Shown piece by piece: positions 24,892 through 32,278 of a stretch of 64,000 nucleotides of DNA (its first letter is position 1; each line of letters starts with the position of its first letter). The notes beneath the pieces are model-generated. The model did not search any database. It saw only the letters and a list, made by a program, of their open reading frames with translations, and was not told the DNA's origin. Location of the stretch: positions 17,952-81,951 of the forward strand of contig CAXTIG010000033.1 in assembly GCA_964244295.1 (NCBI GenBank). The letters run 5' to 3'. Both the position numbers and the translations under genes were made by a program. Source of the DNA: JAJAZB01 sp964244295 (GTDB lineage: Bacteria > Bacteroidota > Bacteroidia > Cytophagales > Spirosomataceae).

Positions 24892-25845
24892 ATGAATTAC
24901 GAGGTACGATTTACAATTTACGATTTGAAAGGTAGATTTTTTATCACCCGGCTGGGGTTAGCGCTTGGCCTATTTTGCCAACTGCCAACTGCCCCTTGCC
25001 AATTGCCCACCGGGCAATTTCTGGCGGATAGTTTATACCTGGGGCGGCCGGTTGGATTTGCGTTCAGTTACCGGCACCAGACAGCCGACGACGTTTTTTT
25101 CCCGGACTCTAGCTACGACTTTTTCCCGTTTCGGTTGCTCCGTCGGCAGTATTTCCCTACCCAAACCAACCGCCGGGGTAGCCTCGACAGCGTGGTGTAC
25201 ACGCTGGTTTCCTACGAAATCCAACCCGTGCAACGCCTGCGCCTGCCGGTATATCGTTACAATGGGCGCGACTGCACGGCCGTTTGGGCGCGGCCCGATT
25301 CGGTGGTGTGGCGGCAACTCGTCCGGGGGGCAGTAAAGGGTAAAGCCTTGCGCACCGATGCCGACCTGCGCCCGTTGCGGCCCCAACTCAATTATCCGTT
25401 TGCAATGCTGGTGGGGTTGGGGCTGCTGTTGGGGGGAGCGGCGGTGTACGGGGTGTTTGGCGAGGCGTTGCGGCGGCAGTGGCGGCTGTACCAGATGCAG
25501 CGCCGCCACGCTGATTTTCTGCGAAGTTTTCAGCGCCTGGGTCGGGGCATCAACGCCCGCACCGGCCTGACCAACGTGGAGCGGGCCGTAGTACTTTGGA
25601 AAAAATACATCGAACGCCTGGAACGCCGCCCCATCGAATCCCTGACCACCCGCGAACTGATCACGGCATTTTCCGACGAACTCCTGCCCGATGCCCTGCG
25701 GCAGGTGGACGCGACGGTGTACGGCGGGGTATTTTCACCGCAAATCCAGAGTTCGTTGCAGGTACTGCGCGAACTGGCCGTGCGCCTGTATCGTCAACGC
25801 CGCCGCGAAGCCTTGCTGGCGGGGAGAAAAAATACTGGACAGTAG
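24892..25845 (+). CDS. Bat operon membrane protein, function unknown
   Basis: This 317-residue protein has a hydrophobic N-terminal segment, a beta-rich periplasmic part, one clear membrane segment (YPFAMLVGLGLLLGGAAVYGVFG, about residues 166-188) and a basic helical cytoplasmic domain (WRLYQMQRRHADFLRSFQRLGRGINAR). Position and layout match the unnamed protein found between DUF58 and BatA in this operon type. The first 13 codons are encoded by a heptad repeat (24895-24928) and the signal region by another (24976-25018), giving the odd LFCQLPTAPCQLPTGQF. A GTG/TTG start further in cannot be excluded. Confidence 0.75.
   Translation: MNYEVRFTIYDLKGRFFITRLGLALGLFCQLPTAPCQLPTGQFLADSLYLGRPVGFAFSYRHQTADDVFFPDSSYDFFPFRLLRRQYFPTQTNRRGSLDSVVYTLVSYEIQPVQRLRLPVYRYNGRDCTAVWARPDSVVWRQLVRGAVKGKALRTDADLRPLRPQLNYPFAMLVGLGLLLGGAAVYGVFGEALRRQWRLYQMQRRHADFLRSFQRLGRGINARTGLTNVERAVVLWKKYIERLERRPIESLTTRELITAFSDELLPDALRQVDATVYGGVFSPQIQSSLQVLRELAVRLYRQRRREALLAGRKNTGQ
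24895..24928. repeat. Heptad repeat at the start of the Bat operon membrane protein gene
   Basis: Successive words GAATTAC, GAGGTAC, GATTTAC, AATTTAC, GATTTGA share the -TAC/-TTTA pattern. The complement words (GTAAATC, GTACCTC) occur at 14235-14265, so the two sites belong to one word set. Confidence 0.72.
24976..25018. repeat. Heptad repeat inside a signal sequence
   Basis: Words GCCAACT, GCCAACT, GCCCCTT, GCCAATT, GCCCACC lie head to tail and are translated as CQLPTAPCQLPTG; the end GGGCAATT can pair back with AATTGCCC. A similar word set on the other strand (GGCAGTT, GGCAAT) appears at 25846-25896. Confidence 0.75.
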
Positions 25846-25896
25846 GCAGTTAGCAGTTGGCAATGAAAAACAGTTGTCGAAAACTGAAAACTGAAA
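25846..25896. repeat. Heptad repeat between Bat operon genes
   Basis: Words AGGCAGT, TAGCAGT, TGGCAAT are followed by GAAAACT, GAAAACT, GAAAATG. The ATG of batA is the end of the last word, so the repeat supplies the leader and the start codon. Confidence 0.72.
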
Positions 25897-26913
25897 ATGG
25901 ATTGGTTCACGGTTTCCTGGTTCAGTTACGCCACCCTGCGTGAATTCGAGTGGGGAGAGTCACTTTTTTTGTACCTGCTGCCAGGAATCCCCGTCCTGTT
26001 TGGATTGCGGTGGTTGTTTCACAATCGTTCCCGGCAACGCTTGGCGGTGGCTTTTATGGCCCGCGACCTGCGCCCGGGTTGGGTGGAATACCTGCGGTAC
26101 CTGCCGGCTCTGCTCACCAGCGCCGCGATGGTGCTGCTGCTGCTGGCCCTGGCCCGTCCGCAGCGGGTGAGCCAACGGGTGGAGCGAACTTCGGAGGGCA
26201 TTGACATCGTGCTGACCCTCGACGTGTCGGAGTCCATGCTCGAAACCGACCTAATCCCCCATCGCCTCGATGCCGCCAAACGCGTAGCTAAGACTTTCGT
26301 GGAGGAGCGCCCTCAGGACCGCATCGGGCTAGTGGTGTTTGCCGGGGACGCTTTTTCGCTTTGCCCTCTGACGACGGACCACGAACTCGTGCAACAGTCG
26401 CTGACCGAAATCAACGGGGGCCTTATCCGCACGGCGGGTACGGCCATCGGATCGGCCCTGGGAGTAAGCATCAACCGGCTACGTGAATCGAAGGCTAAGG
26501 GCAAGGTCATCGTGCTCCTCAGCGACGGCGACAACACGGCGGGCAACCTCGACCCGATTACAGCCGCCCAACTGACCCGGGCCTTCAACATCCGACTGTA
26601 CACGATTGCCGTTGGGCAAGGCCCACCGGGCGGTGCGCCCGTTGGGGGCGGTTCCGGTATGGCTCCGCTCGACGAAGGAATCTTAACCCAGTTGGCTCAA
26701 ATCGGGGGTGGGCAATCGTTCCGCGCAACGGATACTCGCGCCCTGGAGGCTATTTTTGCCCGAATTGACCAGTTGGAAAAAGCCGAAATTCGTACCTCCC
26801 GGTACCGCGAAGTGCAGGATTTTTATTTTGTGTACCTCAACTGGGCCATTCTGCTGTTGTTAGCTGCTTTTTTGATAAAAACCACCTTCATCGGAAACGT
26901 ACTCGAAGACTGA
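25897..26913 (+). CDS. batA: BatA-like VWA domain membrane protein
   Basis: This 338-residue protein has two N-terminal membrane segments (LFLYLLPGIPVLFGLRWLF and LLTSAAMVLLLLALARP), a von Willebrand A domain with a complete metal-binding MIDAS motif (DVSESM, near residue 110; T-A-G-T-A and LLSDGDNTAG later) and a C-terminal membrane segment (VYLNWAILLLLAAFLIKTTF). This is the BatA layout. BatB, BatC and BatD genes, usually next, are missing here: rnhB follows after 27 bases. The protein may act alone with the DUF58 protein, or the other Bat genes lie elsewhere. Confidence 0.92.
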   Translation: MDWFTVSWFSYATLREFEWGESLFLYLLPGIPVLFGLRWLFHNRSRQRLAVAFMARDLRPGWVEYLRYLPALLTSAAMVLLLLALARPQRVSQRVERTSEGIDIVLTLDVSESMLETDLIPHRLDAAKRVAKTFVEERPQDRIGLVVFAGDAFSLCPLTTDHELVQQSLTEINGGLIRTAGTAIGSALGVSINRLRESKAKGKVIVLLSDGDNTAGNLDPITAAQLTRAFNIRLYTIAVGQGPPGGAPVGGGSGMAPLDEGILTQLAQIGGGQSFRATDTRALEAIFARIDQLEKAEIRTSRYREVQDFYFVYLNWAILLLLAAFLIKTTFIGNVLED

Positions 26914-26940
26914 AGGAGGGTGAATTAACGCTAAAACCAG

Positions 26941-27522
26941 ATGTTGAAGTCGTTTTACCATCCCACGCTTTGTGAAGCGGGCCTCGACGAAGCCGGACGC
27001 GGTTGTCTGGCCGGTCCGGTGGTAGCGGCGGCGGTGATCTTGCCTAAAAATTACCGCCATGCCTACCTGACGGACTCCAAGCAACTCAGCCGATCACAGC
27101 GCGATAGCTTGCGGGTAGAAATCACCCGCGAGGCGCTTGCCTGGGCGGTGGGAGAGGCCAGTTGCCAGGAAATCGATCGGATTAACATTTTGAAGGCCAG
27201 TTTTCTGGCCATGCATCGGGCCATCGACGGCCTCGCCTTACACCCCAAACATTTGTTGGTGGATGGCAACCGGTTCACGCCCTACCCACTCATTCCGCAC
27301 ACCTGCGTGGTGAAAGGCGATGCCACTTTTCTGTCCATCGCGGCGGCTTCCGTATTGGCCAAAACCCACCGCGACGCGCTCATGGAAGGCCTTTCGCTGG
27401 ACTTCCCCGCCTACGGTTGGGGGCAAAATGCCGGGTACCCAACTCCTTTCCATTGCGCGGCTTTGCGGCGACATGGCCCCACGCCCCATCACCGGCAAAG
27501 CTTCCGATTGCGGTACGACTGA
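26941..27522 (+). CDS. rnhB: Ribonuclease HII
   Basis: This 193-residue enzyme cuts the RNA strand of RNA-DNA hybrids and removes single ribonucleotides from DNA. The acidic catalytic residues are in GLDEAGRGCLAGPVVAA (D-E), and further in HLLVDGN and ASVLAKTHRDALM. The C-terminal GYPTPFHCAALRRHGPTPHHRQSF matches the family ending. Length is normal. It is 27 bases after batA on the same strand. Confidence 0.95.
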   Translation: MLKSFYHPTLCEAGLDEAGRGCLAGPVVAAAVILPKNYRHAYLTDSKQLSRSQRDSLRVEITREALAWAVGEASCQEIDRINILKASFLAMHRAIDGLALHPKHLLVDGNRFTPYPLIPHTCVVKGDATFLSIAAASVLAKTHRDALMEGLSLDFPAYGWGQNAGYPTPFHCAALRRHGPTPHHRQSFRLRYD

Positions 27523-27820
27523 CGGCATAATGGGCGAAGCACTTTCCAGAGAAAGTGCAGTGTATTGCTCAGAAAGCCAGATTTTTTCTTGGAAAAAGCG
27601 TACTTCAAGGCCACGTCAAAAAAAAAAAGTTTACAAAAACTTCATTCCGGGCTTGCGGAAATTGAAGGGGATTTGCAATACCTTTGTAGAAGGCTCCTAC
27701 CCCTAAACCGAAATTTTCTTCGGAGTTTGATCCGTATTTAAAAATTTAGTTTTCTTTACGCCTCAACTTTAACCCGTTTCACCTCGTCCCTTACCGTTTT
27801 CACTAAACCCTAAATTACCA
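27523..27820. other. Leader region of the exbB-exbD-exbD-tonB cluster
   Basis: No gene was seen in these 298 bases. It is AT-richer than its surroundings, with an A-run near 27620 and a TAnnTTTG element at 27679-27686, leaving a leader of about 130 bases before exbB. Confidence 0.6.
27679..27686 (+). promoter_or_regulatory. Candidate -7 promoter element of the exbB operon
   Basis: TACCTTTG matches TAnnTTTG exactly. A TTG 23 bases upstream (27653-27655) could be the -33 element, slightly further than the usual 19-21 bases. Confidence 0.5.
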
Positions 27821-28660
27821 ATGAGTAACACTACCAAAACCCCCACGCCCTCTGCCAAACCAGCCGCGCCGGTCAAGAAAAAATCGGGGGGAATTCCTTC
27901 TGGCCTGATTATCCTGATCCTGTTCGGGGTCTCGCTGGTAATTTTCCTGTACGTTTTTGGTAATGGTGCCAACTTCGAGGGTGGAGACAATGCCAATGAG
28001 CCGCTTCCCAATAACTATTTCGGAATTGTGTTTAAAGGCGGATATATCGTGCCCATTCTGTTGGCCTGCTTCCTGACGTCTATTGTGTTCTCCATCGAGC
28101 GGATCATCACCATTTCCAAAGCCAAAGGCACGGGCAACATCGACTCCTTCGTGCGCAAAGTGCAAAGCCTGCTCAATGCCAACGACATTTCGGGGGCCAT
28201 CAAAGAATGCGACAAGCAAAAAGGCTCAGTGGGCAACGTGACCGCCTCGGCCCTGAAAAAATATCAACAACTGGCCGTTGATACCGATCTTGACAAAGAG
28301 CAAAAACTGGCGGCCCTGAGCAAGGAAGTCGAAGAAGCGACCTCGCTCGAACTGCCCATGCTGGAAAAAAACCTGACCATCATCGCCACGCTGGCTTCGG
28401 TGGCCACGCTGGTAGGTCTACTTGGCACGGTGCTCGGCATGATCAAGGCCTTCGCCGCCCTAGGGCAATCGGGTGCCGCCGATTCCTCGAAACTGGCCAA
28501 CGGGATTTCGGAAGCCCTCGTCAACACGGCCCTGGGTATCGGTACCTCGGCTATTTGTATCATCGCCTACAACTACTTCACGAGCCGGATTGACGAACTG
28601 ACCTACAGCATCGACGAAATCGGGTTGAGCATCAGCAACAATTTTGCTTCGCACTACTGA
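27821..28660 (+). CDS. exbB: MotA/TolQ/ExbB proton channel family protein
   Basis: This 279-residue inner-membrane protein has an N-terminal Pro/Lys-rich tail, a first membrane segment (IPSGLIILILFGVSLVIFLYVFG, about residues 25-47), a second (GYIVPILLACFLTSIVFSIER), a cytoplasmic helical domain, and two C-terminal segments including LTIIATLASVATLVGLLGTVLGMIKAF, the signature of ExbB/TolQ. It forms the channel half of the motor that energises TonB. It heads the exbB-exbD-exbD-tonB cluster on the plus strand. Confidence 0.93.
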   Translation: MSNTTKTPTPSAKPAAPVKKKSGGIPSGLIILILFGVSLVIFLYVFGNGANFEGGDNANEPLPNNYFGIVFKGGYIVPILLACFLTSIVFSIERIITISKAKGTGNIDSFVRKVQSLLNANDISGAIKECDKQKGSVGNVTASALKKYQQLAVDTDLDKEQKLAALSKEVEEATSLELPMLEKNLTIIATLASVATLVGLLGTVLGMIKAFAALGQSGAADSSKLANGISEALVNTALGIGTSAICIIAYNYFTSRIDELTYSIDEIGLSISNNFASHY

Positions 28661-28752
28661 TTGCCGCGTAGGAAAGGCATTCCGGTTTAAAATATTCAGG
28701 GATGACCTAACGTTTTAGTTGAAAAATAAAAACGGATTTAGTCCACCTACTC

Positions 28753-29379
28753 ATGGCAAAAGTTAAAGTAAAACGACACGGGGTTTCGCTCGACATGACG
28801 GCGATGTGTGACGTGGCCTTTCTGCTGCTCACCTTCTTCATCCTGACGGCCAAAGCCCGCCCCGACGAGGCCGTGCAGGTGACCCCGCCGACTTCCATCG
28901 CCCAAACGCCCATCAAAGACAGCGAGATCATCACCATCACGGTGTCGAACGACGGGCGGATTTTTATGGGGGCCGATGCCCAGCCGGTACGCTTGGGGAT
29001 GCTCGACAAAATCGCCGAGAAAAATAAACTTTCGTTTACTCCGGCCGAGAAAGAGCAGTTTAAACTCATGGAGAACTTCGGAGTGCCCGTGGGGAGCCTC
29101 AAGCAACTGCTCAACCTGGAATCGGAAGAGCGCAAGAAAGAAGGCGTTCAGCGCGGGATTCCCTGCGATTCGGTGCGGAACGAATTGGGCGACTGGGTAC
29201 TTTACGCCCGGATGTACAACCCCAAACAGCGGATCGTGATCAAGGCCGATTCCAAGTCCGAGTACAAAGTGGTGAAGAACATTATCGATGCGTTGCAAAG
29301 CCAGAAGATTAACAACTTCAACCTCATCACGGGTCAGGAAAACGACCCTGGTGTCGCTCCAAAGAAGAAAAAAGCGTAA
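28753..29379 (+). CDS. exbD: ExbD/TolR biopolymer transport protein, first copy
   Basis: This 208-residue protein has one N-terminal membrane helix preceded by basic residues (VKRHGVSLDMTAMCDVAFLLLTFFILTAKARP); the aspartate in M-C-D-V-A is the conserved proton-carrying residue of ExbD. A periplasmic domain follows, longer than usual, with a charged insert (EFKLMENFGVPVGSLKQLLNLESEERKKEG region) and ending in a Lys-rich tail. It partners ExbB in the proton-driven motor. Confidence 0.93.
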   Translation: MAKVKVKRHGVSLDMTAMCDVAFLLLTFFILTAKARPDEAVQVTPPTSIAQTPIKDSEIITITVSNDGRIFMGADAQPVRLGMLDKIAEKNKLSFTPAEKEQFKLMENFGVPVGSLKQLLNLESEERKKEGVQRGIPCDSVRNELGDWVLYARMYNPKQRIVIKADSKSEYKVVKNIIDALQSQKINNFNLITGQENDPGVAPKKKKA

Positions 29380-29426
29380 GCCCCGAAACCCGCGCGGTTG
29401 ACGCGCAACTAAACTGATTTTCAATC

Positions 29427-29954
29427 ATGGCAGAAGTAAACACCGGAGGAGGGGATAAAGGCGGCAAAAAAAGAGCTAAGAAAATGTCGACCAAAATCGA
29501 CATGACCCCGATGGTAGACCTCGGCTTTCTCCTGATTACGTTTTTTATCCTAACCACCACCCTACAAAAACCGGTAGTGATGGAATTGGGGATGCCTGTA
29601 AAAGACGATGAAAAGAAGGAAACGGCCCCCTTGAAGGAATCACAAGCCATTACGATTTTGCTCGACAAAGGCAACAAAATCTACTGGTATCAGGGCGCTG
29701 ATCCGAAAACGGCGGATGTGAAAGCATCGGATTATTCCGCGAAAGGAATCCGGCAGATTCTGCTGCAAAAGAAAGCGGAAATTGGTGAAACTTTCGTTGC
29801 TCTGATTGCTGCCACTGACGAATCGAGTTACCAGAACATGATCGACATTCTTGACGAAATGGCCATCACCGACAACCGGCGTTACGCCCTCGTCGACTTC
29901 GCCCCGGCCTACAAAGAGGCCATCAAAAAGGGCGAAACCGCCAGTGTAAAGTAA
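29427..29954 (+). CDS. exbD: ExbD/TolR biopolymer transport protein, second copy
   Basis: This 175-residue protein has a Gly/Lys-rich N-terminus, then KIDMTPMVDLGFLLITFFILTTTL, the ExbD membrane helix with its conserved aspartate (M-V-D-L), and a periplasmic domain ending AYKEAIKKGETASVK. Two different ExbD proteins behind one ExbB are usual in Bacteroidota and may form a heteromeric motor. Confidence 0.93.
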   Translation: MAEVNTGGGDKGGKKRAKKMSTKIDMTPMVDLGFLLITFFILTTTLQKPVVMELGMPVKDDEKKETAPLKESQAITILLDKGNKIYWYQGADPKTADVKASDYSAKGIRQILLQKKAEIGETFVALIAATDESSYQNMIDILDEMAITDNRRYALVDFAPAYKEAIKKGETASVK

Positions 29955-30041
29955 GTTTAGAAATAAAACTAAGAAAATAGTTTAAAAACTGCGTTCTTCG
30001 TTTTACGTTTGATTCATCAAAATTTTTCCGAACACCCTCAC

Positions 30042-30875
30042 ATGGCCCAAGAAGTAAAAATAACTTCCAATACCACGCTGGAGGACCTTATTTTCGCTGG
30101 ACGGAATAAGGAATACGGAGCCTACTTTCTGCGTCAAGTCTACAGCAAGACGGCCCGTACCTCCGCTCTGATCGGGGTGGCCGTGGTTACGCTTGGGTTG
30201 GCGGGTCCGATGCTTTACTCCAAATACAAGCCCCTGGAGGAAAAGAAAAAAGTGACCCTCGCCAATCCAATGGACGTGCCACCGCCCCCGATGGACGAAA
30301 CCCAACCGCCCCCGCCGCCCCCGCCGCCCCCACCGCCGGAGGCACCCAAGCCGGTGAGCACGACCAAATTCCTCCCGCCGGAAATCAAGCCCGACGAGGA
30401 AGTAAAGCAGGAAGAGCCGCCGCCAACTCAGGAAACCCTGAAAGATGCCCAAGCCAGCAACGAAACCGTGGTGGGGGACCCCAATGCCACTGAAGTGGTA
30501 ATTGACCCCAACGAAGGCAAAGCTAAGGTGGAAGTGGTGGAAGTGAAGCCGGTGGAAGAGCAAATCTTCACCGTTGTGGAGCAGCAAGCCTCGTTCCCCG
30601 GTGGTACGGAAGCACTCGCCAAGTTTTTGACTAAAAACCTGAAATACCCCCCCGAAGCACAGCGTGCCAATGTGCAGGGAAAAGTATTCATGAGTTTCGT
30701 CGTCTCGCCCGATGGGAGCATTTCCGACGTAAATGTGATGAAAGGCTTAGGCTTTGGTTGCGACCAGGAAGCGCAGCGCGTGGTAAAATCCATGCCCAAG
30801 TGGGCACCCGGTAAGCAATCGGGCCGCGCTGTAAAGTCGCGCTTTACGCTGCCGATTACGTTCCAGTTGGAGTGA
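30042..30875 (+). CDS. tonB: Energy transducer TonB
   Basis: This 277-residue protein has a short cytoplasmic part (ITSNTTLEDLIFAGRNKEYGAYFLRQ, typical of Bacteroidota TonB), one membrane segment (ALIGVAVVTLGLAGPML, about residues 41-57), a proline-rich spacer with an unbroken run of 11 prolines near residue 91, and a C-terminal TonB domain (about 195-277: FPGGTEALAKFLTKNLKYPPEAQ, GKVFMSFVVSPDGSISDVNVMKG). It carries ExbB/ExbD energy to outer-membrane transporters such as the SusC at 6353-9757. The ATG at 30042 was preferred because it begins MAQEVKITSN. Confidence 0.95.
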   Translation: MAQEVKITSNTTLEDLIFAGRNKEYGAYFLRQVYSKTARTSALIGVAVVTLGLAGPMLYSKYKPLEEKKKVTLANPMDVPPPPMDETQPPPPPPPPPPPEAPKPVSTTKFLPPEIKPDEEVKQEEPPPTQETLKDAQASNETVVGDPNATEVVIDPNEGKAKVEVVEVKPVEEQIFTVVEQQASFPGGTEALAKFLTKNLKYPPEAQRANVQGKVFMSFVVSPDGSISDVNVMKGLGFGCDQEAQRVVKSMPKWAPGKQSGRAVKSRFTLPITFQLE

Positions 30876-30896
30876 TGATTTTCGCTTGAGTAAAGT

Positions 30897-30935
30897 GAAA
30901 AAATGGGTCAGGTATTCATCTGGCCCATTTTTTCG
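30897..30935 (+). terminator. Rho-independent terminator after tonB
   Basis: AAAAAATGGGTCAG pairs with CTGGCCCATTTTTT around a GTATTCAT loop, ending in a T-run, 22 bases after the tonB stop. Confidence 0.9.
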
Positions 30936-30947
30936 TTTAGTACCACC

Positions 30948-31178
30948 ATGTCAGCACCACTCGATAAGCAAATCAACAACCTGATGGCGGGCAGTGTCTC
31001 GCTCATCCTGATTGCATTGGGAATTTACCTGATTACCAGTGCCCCTGAACTCGACCTGCGGGGCGTGCTTTCGGAATCGAGCGCCCGGATTCTGGGCTGG
31101 ATGTTTGTCGGCTACGGTGCCTTTCGCGTGTGGCTGGTGTATCAACGCATCCGAAAACAACGTGATGAGGGAGAATGA
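30948..31178 (+). CDS. Small two-helix membrane protein
   Basis: This 76-residue protein has two hydrophobic helices (SVSLILIALGIYLITSA and ILGWMFVGYGAFRVWLVYQ) and a charged tail (RIRKQRDEGE). No family was recognised. It begins right after the tonB terminator and precedes the PstS-like gene by about 50 bases, so it may belong with the latter. The ATG at 30948 was chosen since translation from further upstream would cross the terminator hairpin. Confidence 0.6.
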   Translation: MSAPLDKQINNLMAGSVSLILIALGIYLITSAPELDLRGVLSESSARILGWMFVGYGAFRVWLVYQRIRKQRDEGE

Positions 31179-31228
31179 GAGCGGCACATTATTTTACTGG
31201 TACGCGTCACTAAAGCAGTTGATTTTTT

Positions 31229-32179
31229 ATGAACACGCTACTCAAAATGGCCAATTTGTTGGCCATCGCCGTTGGATTGGTCGCTTGTGGAGGGAAAGAA
31301 ACGGCGCAGGATACTGCCTCGACGGGGGAGGTTTTTATTGCTGCCGACGAATCACTTCGTCCGCTGATGGAAGCTGAAGAAATGGCTTTCGAGGCTACCA
31401 ACAAGTACGCTAAAATCAATTCAAGGTACGTGCCTCAACTGAAAGCCATCGAACTGTTGCTCAACGACAGCGTTCGTGTAGCGGTCGTGACCCGGGAAAT
31501 GAACGCCAGAGAACGGAAGATTTTGGCGGAGCAAAAGTTCCAATACCGGAGCGTCAAAGTAGCCATCGATGCCGTGGCTTTGATTACCAATCAGGCGAAT
31601 CCGGATTCACTCATCCGCACCGATGAACTCCGGGACATTCTGTTGGGCAAGCGCACCCAATGGAATCAGGTCGGACTGAACGGGGGAAACGGGAAAATTA
31701 CTATGGTCTTCGACAACAACAGTTCGAGTAATTTAAGCTACCTGCTGGATACGTTAGGGGTACCCAGCGCCTCAGAAGCCCCCGTGTTTGCGGTAAAATC
31801 AAACGAGGAAGTGCTCGATTTTGTGAAGAAAAATCCCAGTGCGTTAGGCGTCATCGGTATCAATTGGATCAGCGACGCAGACGACCCCAAAACCCCCCGA
31901 TTTATGAAGGGAATTCGGGTCATGGCCGTCACCCGAAACCCCAGTGCCAAGCCGGATCGAGACGCAGAAGCGTACTATCAGCCCTTTCAATACAACCTGG
32001 CCCTCAACCGGTACCCGCTTTCGCGTAATATTTTGATGATTTCGAAGGATGCCCGGCAGGGCTTGGCTACGAGTTACATCAACTACGTGACCAGCGACCG
32101 GGGACAGCGAATCGTACTGAAAGCGGGACTGCTTCCGGCCACTCAAATTATCAGGTTGGTCAATACCCACCCGGAGTAG
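31229..32179 (+). CDS. PstS-like substrate-binding lipoprotein
   Basis: This 316-residue protein has a lipoprotein signal (lipobox LVAC, Cys20) and the PBP-like fold of phosphate-binding proteins: VFIAADESLRPLMEAEEMAFEA, VAVVTREMNARE, LIRTDELRDILLGKRTQWNQVG, FDNNSSSNLSYLLD, and IGINWISD. No phosphate permease genes are nearby, and homologues in Bacteroidota commonly sit next to TonB clusters and TPR genes as here, so it may be a structural or signalling lipoprotein rather than a transporter part. Confidence 0.85.
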   Translation: MNTLLKMANLLAIAVGLVACGGKETAQDTASTGEVFIAADESLRPLMEAEEMAFEATNKYAKINSRYVPQLKAIELLLNDSVRVAVVTREMNARERKILAEQKFQYRSVKVAIDAVALITNQANPDSLIRTDELRDILLGKRTQWNQVGLNGGNGKITMVFDNNSSSNLSYLLDTLGVPSASEAPVFAVKSNEEVLDFVKKNPSALGVIGINWISDADDPKTPRFMKGIRVMAVTRNPSAKPDRDAEAYYQPFQYNLALNRYPLSRNILMISKDARQGLATSYINYVTSDRGQRIVLKAGLLPATQIIRLVNTHPE

Positions 32180-32278
32180 GCTTTCAGATTTTAAAAAAAT
32201 AGGTTATTTTCGCGCCCTGTTGCCACTTTTCACACTTTTGTTCTGTTAGAATCGTACTTAACCAAATTTTACGCACCC

